Positions 45,815 through 57,500 of a DNA stretch of 64,000 nucleotides are shown piece by piece. The first letter of the stretch is position 1. Each line of letters begins with the position of its first letter. Source of the DNA: Lotus japonicus (lineage: Eukaryota > Streptophyta > Magnoliopsida > Fabales > Fabaceae); the NCBI RefSeq assembly GCF_012489685.1, contig NC_080043.1:27622743-27686742 (forward strand). Reading direction: 5' to 3'. Both the position numbers and the translations under genes were made by a program. Below the pieces are notes generated by a model, which was not told where the DNA came from, did not search any database, and saw only the letters and a list, made by a program, of their open reading frames with translations.

Positions 45815-46046
45815 AGTAGGTTTTGCTGGAAGAAGGATCCTCCATTTTTGGCACCAACAATGTTGCATCTTTGCCAGAGTTTGTCACTAGAGACTACGTG
45901 GATCAACTCTTTTCAACGATTGAAAGCATGCTTAGTAAAAATTATTTTATTAATAACCAATTTTAATTTTTAATATTTGTCATATGCAAAATTCAAGTTA
46001 ATTTAATTTTCAATAAGAAAATCAATTTTAAGTTTACGAATGATAT
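45815..46046. other. Spacer between two MULEs, with a short open stretch
   Basis: About 45820-45960 is open on + (GSSIFGTNNVASLPEFVTRD...) and could be a degraded coding fragment; no family recognised. Confidence 0.3.
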
Positions 46047-46055
46047 TTAATTTAA

Positions 46056-47197
46056 GGCTTAATTGCACTTTTGGTCCCCCAACTATGGCCTTCCTGCGAA
46101 AATCGTCCCTAAACTTCAAAATTAGCAAAACTCGTCCCTCAACTATACACACAGTTGCACTTTTGGTCTTCCGTTAGCATTCCGTCAGAAATCTAACAGA
46201 TTGGGACTAGTGACGGAGATAATCCGTCACAATTCACAATCCAGTCACCAAATTTCTTCATCTTCCTCAATATAACCACCACTCATCCTCCCCCTCCTCA
46301 TTCCTCACTTTCTCCATCTTCATCAACCTCAATCCCTCATCCTCCCCTCCCTTCTCCTTTCATTCCTCTTCACCACTACCTCCCTCAACCATCAACACAA
46401 ACTCTCCATACTGAAATTGAATTGGAGCGGATTGCTGGAGAGAAAGGGGTTTTGGGTTTTTCTTCAACACTCTTTGCAGATCCCATTTTCTCATCTCCTC
46501 ATGAAATTAGAAATCCATTTCACAACCCAAAAGAAGGAGTTGCAGACCTCTCCCTCCATATCTTCATCTCATCTTTCTCACTCGCACCTCTCCCTCCACC
46601 GAACCCACACCAGCAAACCACAACCCAGAACCACCTCTCCCTCCACCAACCCCACCCCTCCCCAGAAACCCAACCGGAACCCACCCCAAACCCCACCCAG
46701 AAACTGAGCCCACAAACCCCTTCTTCCCTCTCACAATAGATCTACCATAACTGAGAAAGGAAAACCAGAGAAGAAAATCCAAGACTTTTTTTTTTCAGAT
46801 CTCAAACCATTGTTACAGATACAGCTTCAACCTATCATATGGTGTCTGGAGAGGGGGAGCTCGAAGCTTGTAACCCAGAAACCCGACCAAAAACCCAGAA
46901 ACTTTGAAGCTTTGAACGAGAACCATGATCTACAGAAGAGGAGGAGGAAGAGGAAACGGATTTAAGTGAGCTTCTTTATTTTTTCAATTAAAATACTATT
47001 TTTTCTCAATTTTATTTTTTCTTTATTTTTTAATTCATTTTTAACGGAATATTCTGTTAGTTTTCTGACGGAATGCTAACGGAAGACCAAAAGTGCAACT
47101 GTGTGTATAGTTGAGGGACGAGTTTTGCTAATTTTGAAGTTTAGGGACGATTTTCGCAGGAAGGCCATAGTTGGGGGACCAAAAGTGCAATTAAGCC
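46056..47197. mobile_element. Second MULE of the same family, 1.14 kb
   Basis: The same GGCTTAATTG...CAATTAAGCC ends, with inverted repeats of about 150 bp (46056-46200 against about 47050-47197). A perfect 9-bp target duplication TTAATTTAA flanks it (46047-46055, 47198-47206). The interior shares CCTCACTTTCTCCATCTTCATCAA-type sequence with the first element. Only low-complexity Pro/Ser/Thr ORFs, so nonautonomous. Confidence 0.9.
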
Positions 47198-48020
47198 TTA
47201 ATTTAATTAGTTGAATAGTTTTTGACTATACAATTTTGTTTAGTTTTTAATCTTAAATGTATTTATTACAAAGAAAATTTATTATTTCTTAATGTTTTTT
47301 AATACAAAGGTACGAGAGCTTTATAGTTTAATGAATTAAATGTAAATTTCAAGTCTCCTTTACATATACATAACATACGCATAGAATTTTTTTTGTAATT
47401 TTAATACTATTTTATCTAATTATTTATTAATAAATATTATTTATTATTAACTAATTTTAATATGTACTATTTTTCCAATGCAATACTCAAGTCAATTTCT
47501 ATTTCGACAACAGAATGAAATATTATTGATATAATGCAAATCATGAGTACAAGTAAAAAAAAACAAACAACCCACCCTTGAAATTCTAGAGTATGTGTCT
47601 CATTAAAACCTTATTAGGAAAAACTCATTTGAGATAAAAATCTAATGAAGAAAAAAGAGTACAACATACTTAGGGAGCACAAAACCACCCCATTACAACT
47701 ACCAGAATAAATAGATCTTAATTCACCCAAATCTGAATTTGCACCAAAAGTCAATTTTAAGTTTTTTAAGTTCATGAATGATGTTATTTAATGTAAGTAG
47801 TTGAATAGATTTTGATAAATACAATTTTTTTCAATTTTAAAATTTATTGTTTAATATATTTCTTACAAAGAATTTTTTTTATATCTTAATGTAGTTTAAT
47901 AAAAATGTATGATAGCTTTAAGATTTAATTAATTTAATGTAAAAGCTAAAGTCTCATATATGTATATATATGATTATATATATTGATTCTTATTATTTTA
48001 TTAATCTTTTATTTTTTGAA
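47198..48020. other. AT-rich flank containing a diverged duplicate of the MULE target
   Basis: About 47758-47960 resembles the sequence on both sides of the second MULE (46028-46055 joined to 47198-47365), as a diverged paralogous copy without the insertion. No gene. Confidence 0.6.
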
Positions 48021-48784
48021 AGTAATCATCAATATCAATCAATATATATTAGAAAAGAAGAACTTCTATTAGACTGATTTAGTAATGTGTCATTCTCACG
48101 ATAATTCTTAGTGACGTGTCATTCTCACGTTAATTCTCATAAATAAAAAATCCACGTGTCATTCTCATAAAAAAAACACATTTTTAAATTTTAGATTTGA
48201 TTAGGATTTAGGTTGTTTATTTCTTGATTTTATCATAATTTATTTTTGATTTATTTTTAGAGTATTAATTAATTTTTATTGAATTTTCGGATTTTTAATT
48301 AATTCAGGATTTTATGAGTTTTTGTTGTAATTTGCTAGATTTTTGTAGCTTTTATCTATATTTATTTATTACCTTTTTATATTTTAGATTTGATTAGGAT
48401 TTAGGTTGTTTATTTCTTGATTTTATCTTAATTTATCTTATTATTTATTTAATGTTAATTTCAGGAAACATTTTATTTTATTTTAGAGTTATTTTTAGAG
48501 TATAAATTAATTAGGATTTATGTTGTTTATTTTTATCTTAAATTAATTAATACTCTAAAAAAATCTCACGTGTCATTCTCAGGTTAATTCTCATAAAAAA
48601 AAATTCCACGTGTCATTTCATTTGATAGATTCTCTTATGTTGTGTTATTTTATCTTGAAACCGAATTTTAAAAGATTTGCCATGATCCACAATAAATATA
48701 TATATATATATATATAATGCTAGGATTATAATCTATTAAAATTTAAAAGATTTTTCCTAATTATCTAAGATACTGCATCAGTCA

Positions 48785-49009
48785 TCTTCTCCTCTATATA
48801 TTAATATATATTAGAAAAGAATTAGATAACTTATCTTTTCTTGACACGTGTTTCCTAATTCCAAAACAGATCTTGAAGTCGAATTTGAAAAGATTTTCCC
48901 TAATTATGTAAGATTTAAACAAACACGCATAATCACATTCATGATTAATTGATATATCAAATACAATAGACATATTCCCCGTGTAATGCACGGGAAAAAA
49001 AAACACTAG
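48785..49009 (+). mobile_element. Short nested Helitron, 225 bp
   Basis: Starts TCTTCTCCTCTATATA after an A. It ends with the hairpin CCCGTGTAATGCACGGG (48979-48994), an A-rich spacer and CTAG before T (49006-49010), exactly the A|T insertion form. It shares about 60 bp of 3'-terminal sequence with the larger Helitron ending at 52550. Confidence 0.7.
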
Positions 49010-50559
49010 TATATTAGAAAAGAAGAACTTTCATCAGGCCAATTTGAAGAGGTGTCACTCCCAGATTAATTTTCAGGCCAATTTGATGAGGTGTCGCTCC
49101 CAGATTAATTCTCATTTGAGCTTCTCTTCTGTTGACACGTGTTACACTTAATTACTAAATAAAATCTTGACATATTTTATTTCAAAATCAAATCAATCTT
49201 CACTTATTTAAATGGCAGATTTGTTAAAGGTAATTTTAAATCTGAGAAACATTTTCATAAAATATTCAAATTTTAAAAGATTTGTCCTAATTATCTAAGA
49301 TTTACCTAGATTAAATAAAAAACTAAAAATTCAATAAAAATACCATAAAAATTAATTAATAAAAACTACCAAATCACAATAAAAACTCATAAAATTCTTA
49401 ATTAAAAAAAATCCGAAAATTAAAAAAAAGTAACATAAAATTTAATTAATACTCTAAAAATAATTAATAAAAACTATCAAAATCTACCAAATCATAATAA
49501 AAACTCCTAAAATTATGAATTAAATAAAAATCCGAAAATTCAATAAAAATACCATAAAATTTAATTCATGCTCTAAAAACAAACTTTTTCTTCACCTAAA
49601 TTTATTTTCATAACAAATCTTGAAGATATTAAAATTTTTTCATAGGATATTAAAATTTTAAAAGATTTGCCCTAATTATTTAAGATTGCGCCTTCCTCCA
49701 TCGAAGATTTTTGTGCATATTGTGATTACGTTTCTTTGATTTCAAAAATTGATTTATTTTTTTTCCTTTAAAACTTCCTTATGGTCTGTAACGTAGCCAA
49801 TATTCTTGATCCGGTTCCCGTTTTGATTCTTACGAAGAAGCAAGGTTGATGATTTTTTTTTGATGCACATGTCACTCAAATTGATGAAAGCATATGAAGA
49901 GCTTATATTTAATCTTCATGATGTCTAGCCCATTCTTAAGGTTAGTTCATCTTTCCTTGAAACTCATCAGCTTTACATATAATCAATCATGTTTTAGTAC
50001 GCCAATTGGGTGGCATATCTTACTTTGCTCTATATATTTCCTTAAGTTCAATTTAAATTGATTTTTAGTATAAGTTCATTGGTGAAGTAACCACAATTAC
50101 TTTTGGCATTACATAACTTATGAATTAACCTATCTTGATACTTGATAGTTGATCCTATGGATATAATTACTTTCGATGGGGGAATTATGAGTTTGGATGG
50201 GAGAATTATTTTGTTCTTTACTCACATATATGGATAATTTTTTGGGGTGTTCACATGAGGGGCATTACATCATATTTTTTGTTTCACTTGACTGAAGTGT
50301 GTCTTTGATTTTTGTAACTTATGATGTGAATCTGATTCACTCGATTTGATCAGTAGCACAATTATACTCCAGTGCTGACTATCACACATCATAGCAAATA
50401 TCAGAAGTGTTTTATGCTGATAGGCCCCGTCAAAATTTGGTGCCAAATGCAGTCTTACTTCTTATTTCTTATCATTCTTATACATGTGCTAAGTAAAATC
50501 TTGAGCATTTTCTTATTTTTATGTTTCATGCTGGGTTCATATCAGAAATCTCTAGATTA

Positions 50560-50682
50560 GAGTCTCTCCCGAGTTCCGAGAGACACTTCTTCGAACAGTG
50601 TGAGAAGGAATGCTTGAGAAACTGCTCTCATACAACCCATGCAGTTGCTGATGTGATGAGTGGTGGAAACCACGTAGATTAG
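50560..50682 (+). pseudogene. PAN/apple-domain scrap of a receptor-like kinase
   Basis: A 41-codon open piece reads ...FEQCEKECLRNCSHTTHAVA... and ends at a TAG. The spacing CE-x2-CLRNCS-x5-A matches the PAN domain of plant S-locus-type receptor kinases. The rest of the gene is absent. It was probably captured by the Helitron and is nonfunctional. Confidence 0.45.
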
Positions 50683-52550
50683 ACACAGTTCATGAATTGG
50701 AGATTGGAGTTTTTGTCTAACGGTGAATTTTTCTTAATTTAAGGATTTTTTTGAATTGATTATTCGAATCTTTAGTGTTATGTTTTTCTATTTCTGTATT
50801 AGTTAGTTTACTTTGAGTTTTTTGTTATTGTAATCTACTGTGATAAGTGCGCCATGCCTGAATTTTCTATTAGTTTTCTGTTGTAGTTTAAAGAGCTTGA
50901 TACAAGGATTTGAGTATGTGGGTGGTAGGGCTGGCCATGAACCACCTGGCTGAAGTACGTTTTTTTGGTATGTATCTTTTACTTTAAAACAAGGGGCCTC
51001 TTTACCTGTGGTTTTGTAATGTGTGATTTTTCTCACGAAGAAGTATTGCATCTTTGAACAAGTTGTAGAAAGTGAGGACGGATGCAATATGTGGTTCTCC
51101 CTCTGTATTTCTCTTTTGATGACTTCTACTCGCTGTGATTTGCAGAAGTTCTTTAGATATGCAATTCTTCCCTTTTCTAATTGTATGAGAAAATAGATTT
51201 TGTTGGAATTTTTTTGTTTTTCCTGAGTGGGTTTGCTCGGTTTTGTTTTTTTTTTTCTACAAGAAAAGATAGGATGAAACCATATGGATTTTATTCACAT
51301 TTTGTTTGAGGAAAGCATATTGGAAAATGAATTTGATTTTAGTTTTTGTTTAGTCCAACTACTATGGCTTTGCAGACTTGAAGAAATATTCTTAGTTTAT
51401 TTGGGAGATGATTCCAATGCTGATTTTGTTGCAGGAACTCTATATGTTGGTCTAGATGTCCGCTAGATGTGGTAGAAACTTGAATGCAATCGTTGTTTGT
51501 TTCTGTAGATTTGGTGGGATCTGCTTTGTTCAAGTTTTTTTTACTTCTACGGATATCTAAAATCTCCTCATATTTTCTATATTTTAGAACTTGCCCATCT
51601 TAAGAGAAAACAGTAAGAGTATTTATTTCTTTGAAGAAGGTCAAAGGACAAAGTAGAAGAAGCATAATAAGAGAAAAATTGCATTAACCAAAGGAGAAGC
51701 ACACCATTCCTCGGTGCTAGCGAGGAGTTGGCCATGTTGCATTCTATCTTACATCTGGCGATAAAAAAGCATGTTGAGGTGAAAGAGAGCAAGTGGAGCT
51801 ATGATTGAGATGAGACAAGAAGTGGGAAGGTTGTGGGGAAATATTTCTTTTATTAGTATAAGTGGAATTGAAATTAGCATCTCAGATGATAGATTTTGGT
51901 CAATTTTGGTTTGTCATTGTCTGTAGATTTGGTAAATGTGCAAACATTGACTTGGCTAGGATTCGTGGAGAATTATGATTCACTGAATTTTTGTGGCATT
52001 CTTTGTAATGAAAATATGTTGAATTATAGGCGTAGGGAAATTTATTGATTTAGGTTGTTTAATTATTTTGGGGAAATAAAGCAGTTATTATTTGATGGAT
52101 ACATGGAAGATTACAATATTTGATTTGATCGGTTTCTAAATGTTTAAGAAAAAGAAAAGTTTTAATAATCACTCCAGAAATAAGAAATTATTATAGAAAA
52201 ATAAATGGGGGAAAGGGGAATTTGAAAGAAGGGATGAGGGAGGAGATGGGGAGGGGGGGAAGAGGACAATTAATGGGGAAATAGGAAAAAGATATAGGGA
52301 AACCGAAATTTTAAAATGTTAGATGGGAGAAAAGAGAGAGGAAAGAAATTGGGGGAGAAAAATAGACAATTAAGGGCTAATAGGGAAATAAGAGATCACA
52401 TATTGAGAACAACTTAAAAAAAACATAGATAAGTTAGAATTTAAAAAATAATAACGAAAAACGAACTCGCAGAATCACGTTCATGATTAATTGATGTATC
52501 AAATACAATAGATATATTCTCCGTGCAACGCGCGGGTAAAAGAATACTAG

Positions 52551-53036
52551 TATATGCTTTATTTTTCAATTAATATTCTTCTTGTCACAACATCTTATGC
52601 TTTCTTTTTCTTACGTATGATGTATATTTTAAACTTCTAAATTAAACCAACATACTAATTAAAGAGAGTAGTACTAAGATATGAATTATTTGTTTTATCC
52701 AGGTGACTCAGAAAATTATGAATTCCTAGCAATGTCTAAAATTTTATTTTTTTTTATTCAAGGTTTGCCTAAAATATCCAAAATAAATTTGGACAAAACC
52801 AATCTAATTAATTTAGGTAAACTAATAGTACTTTAACACGTGTCGTAGAAAATAACACATATTAGAATATTATTAAGCCACTTAAATTATGGTGATTTTA
52901 CTCAAAAAGGTAAATCTTGAGTTTCAGGCAGGGATGTGGATGGTGATAATAAGCTATAGCTTAAGGCCCCCCAAAAAATAAAATTACTTAGGCCCCCCAA
53001 AAAAAATTAGTTACTAACTATTAATAAATTTTAAAC
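52551..53036. other. AT-rich spacer between the Helitron and the LINE
   Basis: Contains two copies of a TTAGGCCCCCCAAAAAA-like phrase (about 52962 and 52990). No gene. Confidence 0.5.
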
Positions 53037-53359
53037 AACTAAAGTATAAAAATCTTTGCTCCCCTAGGGTTTCGGGTGGTGCAGTCAACGTCAAGGGTTT
53101 CCGTGCGCCGCCGTCGTTGACCTGCTTGTCTCCGCCGCCGTGTGACGCTTCTCTGTGGGTTCTCCCGCGCCACTATTTCCCCACCACGGTTTGGGGCGAA
53201 TCCTTCTTCAGGTTCTCTTCAGTTTTTTCCCTGTTTCCACTACGCTGTGCGTGTTCCTTACGTGCGGGATACAGTTTTCCAACGCTGTGTGTGGTACCAA
53301 GCCAGTTTTAGCAACCAGTCGGCAGTTCCTTATTACGTGCGTGATACAGGAACCTGATC

Positions 53360-54541
53360 ATGGTGGACGAGGTTGACGTGATCCTGGAGGGAGATGAGAA
53401 CGAGGTGCTGGATGTTGGTGCCTTCGACGTCGACCCCGTGCTCGGTGAAGATGTGTGGCTGCTGGGCAAGGTTTTGACCAGTTCTCGGGTAAGCTTTGGC
53501 CCTTTCAGGAGCGTGATGCAAACACTATGGTCGTCGCGTAATTGCTTGGAGATCCGCCATGTTGGGTCCAACCTTTTCTCTTTCAGATTCAAGAAAACCA
53601 AAGACAGAGACTTGGTGCTCAAGTCAGGCCCCTGGTTCTTCAACAGGCACATGGTAGTTCTCAACAAGTATGATGTGAGCATTAACCCAGGTCAGGTCCC
53701 TATGTCTCAAGTGCCTTTCTGGGTGCAAGTGCATGGCCTTCCCTTCACATACCGTACGGAAACAGTAGCAAAATCGCTGGCAAGAGGTTTTGATGGCTTC
53801 CTTGATTGGGACAAGCGTCGGGATGGAGAGGGCCTCCGTATCAGAGTATGGGTTAGCCTGAACAAACCCCTTCGTAAGGGGCAGATGGTGGCCGTGCCGG
53901 GGCGAGAACCGATCAAGGCGATCTTCAAGTACGAGAAACTATATGATTTCTGTTTTCGGTGTGGCCATATTGACCACATTAACCGTGACTGTGGGCTGCC
54001 CAGGGCCGCTGCTGGTGAACCTCAAAGGTTCGGGGCATGGCTACGGGCTTCCGGAGGTAGAAAGCGTGGTGCTCAACAGAGGAACTTTGCCGAGGGGGTT
54101 GCTGCGGAAAATGGCAACCGCCAGCGACACCGTGCGCGCCAAGGTGATGTGCATGGTGTTGTTGTGAACGTGAATCAAGAGCATGTGAATGAGGCGGGAA
54201 ATAGGGATGTCGTGAAGGACAACAACGGCAAGGCACCACTTGTGGATGATGAGAATGGTGACGAGGACTGGTTTGATGAGCAACAGGAGGATGAGAATGG
54301 TGATACTTATGAAGATCTTTTGGGTGAGGAACATGAGCATGATGGAGGTAATATTACAGGGCTGACTATGCATGAGAGGGATGGACAAAAGGATCCTTTG
54401 TTGAACCAGAGGAAGCGGTCAAGCGGGTCCTCTTCATCGCTTGGCGTACGTGACACGGGGATTTCCCCGCCTTTGAAGAGACAAAATTCAGTTGGATTGG
54501 GATTGGCGGCGACCGCGGAGCGGTCCCGCCCACCTCAATGA
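53360..54541 (+). CDS. LINE ORF1, nucleic acid-binding protein
   Basis: 393 aa. ORF1 proteins coat the LINE RNA. An N-terminal acidic segment is followed by a DUF4283-type fold (about residues 40-185, including FGPFRSVMQTLWSSRN, LKSGPWFFNRHMVVLN and PFWVQVHGLP). A CCHC zinc knuckle CFRCGHIDHINRDC starts at residue 198. The C-terminal half is basic, then acidic and low-complexity. The ATG at 53360 was chosen because the DUF4283 region begins soon after it. The stop TGA overlaps the ORF2 start as ATGA, suggesting coupled termination and reinitiation. Confidence 0.92.
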   Translation: MVDEVDVILEGDENEVLDVGAFDVDPVLGEDVWLLGKVLTSSRVSFGPFRSVMQTLWSSRNCLEIRHVGSNLFSFRFKKTKDRDLVLKSGPWFFNRHMVVLNKYDVSINPGQVPMSQVPFWVQVHGLPFTYRTETVAKSLARGFDGFLDWDKRRDGEGLRIRVWVSLNKPLRKGQMVAVPGREPIKAIFKYEKLYDFCFRCGHIDHINRDCGLPRAAAGEPQRFGAWLRASGGRKRGAQQRNFAEGVAAENGNRQRHRARQGDVHGVVVNVNQEHVNEAGNRDVVKDNNGKAPLVDDENGDEDWFDEQQEDENGDTYEDLLGEEHEHDGGNITGLTMHERDGQKDPLLNQRKRSSGSSSSLGVRDTGISPPLKRQNSVGLGLAATAERSRPPQ

Positions 54542-57500
54542 GGCTTTTGTCGTGGAACTGCCGCGGGCTTGGGAACCTGGAGGCAGTTAGGGCCTTGCGT
54601 GGGCTCATCCACTCACAAGCTCCCGATATAGTCTTCCTCATGGAGACTAAGCTTTTCTCTTTTGAGATGCAGAGGCATCGTGGGATGGGAGGACTCTCAA
54701 ATATCTTTCCTGTCCAGTGTGGTCGAAACAGAGCAGGAGGCCTTTGTCTTTTATGGCGTTCAGAGGTGGAGGTAACAATAATTAATGCATCTTTACATCA
54801 CATTTTATTTACTGTAGTCCATTCGGACAGTGTGACTGTGCCTATGCAGGTTTATGCGCTTTATGGTTTCCCCGAGTTGCATCTCAAGGATAGAACGTGG
54901 GAGATGATTCGTTCGGTTAGGCCCATGGCGCCGATACCGTGGCTTTGTATTGGAGATTTTAATGATATACTTTCCCCGTCTGACAAGCTTGGTGGTGCCC
55001 CGCCTGATTTAGCGCGGTTACAGGTCGCTACCCAAGCTTGTGCAGATTGTGGGCTTCAGAGGGTGGATTTTTCTGGTCCCTCCTTCACGTGGACTAATAA
55101 CAGGGTTGGGCCAGGTAGAGTGGATGAGCGCTTGGATTATGCCTTAATTAATCAGGCATGGGTGAACTTATGGCCAGTTTCTTCTGTGTCCCATTTAATC
55201 AGACATCAATCGGACCATAATCCAGTAGTTCTCCATTGTGGGTCAAGAAGGACTGAGACTCAGCGGCACAGAACGAGAATGTTTAGGTTTGAGGAGGTCT
55301 GGCTTGAAAGCGGAGAAGAGTGTGTAGAAATCATTTCTGAGGGGTGGAGTAACACAAACCTTTCCATTCTCTCTCGGATTAATCTGGTTGGTCGCTCTCT
55401 TGATTCTTGGGGGCGGGAAAAGTATGGGGAATTACCTAAGAGGATCAAGGAGGCAAGAGCATTTTTGCAAAGGTTACAAGAGGAGGTTCAAACTGAGCAA
55501 GTGGTGAGGGCTACTAGAGAAGCAGAGAAAAATTTGGATGTTTTGCTAAAGCAGGAAGAGATAGTGTGGAGCCAGCGTTCGCGGGCTAACTGGTTAAAGC
55601 ATGGTGATAGGAACACAAAATTTTTCCATTCCAAAGCGACCCAAAGACGGAAGAGGAACCTGATTGAGGAGATCCAGGATGACAACGGGAGAAAGTTTGT
55701 GCGTGATGCAGACATTGCTAGAGTCCTTACAAGTTACTTCCAGGAAATTTTTTCGACTTGTAACCCAACTGGGATTGAGGAGGTGGCGACACTGGTAGAT
55801 GGCAGAGTCACTGATGCCCATAGGAGGATTTTGTCGACCCCCTTTACAAGGGAGGATGTGGAGGAGGCTCTATTTCAGATGCACCCAACCAAGGCTCCAG
55901 GTTTAGATGGCTTCCCGGCCCTCTTCTACCAAAAGTTTTGGCCCATTGTTGGGGATGATATTTCAGAGTTCTGCCTACAAGTGCTTCAGGGAGATATCTC
56001 ACCAGGTATGGTTAATCAAACTTTAATTGTTCTTATACCAAAGGTTAAAAAAGCAGTGTTTGCAAATCAATATAGGCCTATCAGTTTGTGCAATGTGATC
56101 TTTAAGATTATTTCTAAAACCATTGCCAATCGTATGGAATTGATTTTGCATGACTTAATTAGTGAAGCTCAAAGTGCTTTTGTCCCAGGCAGATTAATAA
56201 CAGACAATGCGTTAATTGCCTTCGAATGCTTTCACTACATGAAGAAACGAATTTCAGGTCGCAGTGGCATGATGGCTCTCAAGCTTGATATGTCAAAAGC
56301 GTACGATAGGGTAGAGTGGCCCTTTTTGAGAAGTGTTCTCACTCACATGGGTTTCCCAGTTCACTGGGTTAATTTAGTCATGAATTGTGTCACTACAGTT
56401 AATTTTGCTGTTATGTTGAACGGGAATCCGCAACCGACTTTCGCACCCCATCGGGGTTTGCGACAAGGGGACCCTCTCTCCCCTTACTTATTTATCCTTT
56501 GTGGTGAAGCTTTTTCTGCTTTGATCCAGAAATCTATTTCAACATCTGCTTTGCATGGAATTAAAATTTCTCGTTCTGCACCTGTAATTTCCCATCTTTT
56601 GTTTGCAGATGATAGTGTTCTTTTTGCTCGGGCTACGGTTCAGGAAGCAGAGTGCATAAAAAACATTCTGGCCACCTATGAACGTGCCTCTGGGCAAAAA
56701 ATTAATTTAGAGAAGTCTATGTTATCAGTTAGCCGAAATGTGCCAGAGAACTGTTTTGTTGATTTACAACTTTTGTTGGGAGTTAAGGCTGTGGATAGCT
56801 ATGACAAGTATCTAGGTTTACCCACTATCATTGGGAAATCGAAGACTCAAATTTTCAGGTTTGTGAAAGAACGAGTGTGGAAAAAATTGAAGGGTTGGAA
56901 AGAGCAAACTCTCTCTCGAGCTGGAAGAGAGGTGTTGATAAAATCTGTGGCGCAAGCAATTCCATCGTATGTTATGTCATGTTTTGTTTTACCTGATGGG
57001 TTGTGTAATGAGATTGAGAGCATGATTTCCAGGTTCTACTGGGGTGGAGACGCCTCCAAGCGTGGTATTCACTGGGTTAAATGGAAAACTATGTGCCAGC
57101 CCAAACATGTTGGGGGTCTTGGCTTTAGGGATTTCAAATCCTTTAATTTGGCCCTTGTGGCTAAGAATTGGTGGCGTATTTACAATTACCCTGATTCCCT
57201 TCTTGGTAAGGTGTTCAAAAGTGTTTACTTCTCCTCCGGTAGGATGGAGTGTGCTAAGAAAGGGTACAGACCGAGCTATGCATGGAGTAGCATATTAAAA
57301 ACCTCAGCTATGATTCAGAAGGGTAGTTGTTGGAGGATTGGGGAGGGCTCTCGGGTTCGAATTTGGGAGGATAATTGGCTTGCTAATGGTCCCCCAGTAA
57401 ATTTTCGACAGGATGTGGTTGATGAACTAGGCCTAACCAAGGTTGCGGATCTCATGCTTTCAGGTAACAGGGGTTGGAATGTTCCTTTGATTGAGTGGAC

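Larger units (their letters stand above)
48026..52550. mobile_element. Helitron cluster
   Basis: Three 5'-end-like segments share the phrase ATATTAGAAAAGAA: near 48026, near 48785 and at 49011. Two Helitron 3' ends are present, at 49009 and 52550, each with a CCCGTG-type hairpin then CTAG|T. The outermost 5' end (48026) has no separately identified partner. Internal repeats of CACGTGTCATTCTCA and GATTAGGATTTAGGTTGTTT occur at 48100-48600. No Rep/helicase ORF, so nonautonomous. Confidence 0.6.
48778..52550 (+). mobile_element. Larger Helitron, interrupted at its 5' end
   Basis: Its 3' end is clear: hairpin CCGTGC-AAC-GCGCGG (52521-52535), then AAAAGAATACTAG|T. Removing the 225-bp Helitron joins TCAGTCA to TATATTAGAAAAGAAG, a plausible 5' terminus, so the small element inserted a few bases inside the start of the large one. 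Carries a PAN-domain scrap and otherwise AT-rich DNA. Confidence 0.55.

Noticed and set aside
46417..46739. ORFs in the second MULE
   Set aside because: Pro/Ser/Thr low-complexity in two frames; no family match recognised.
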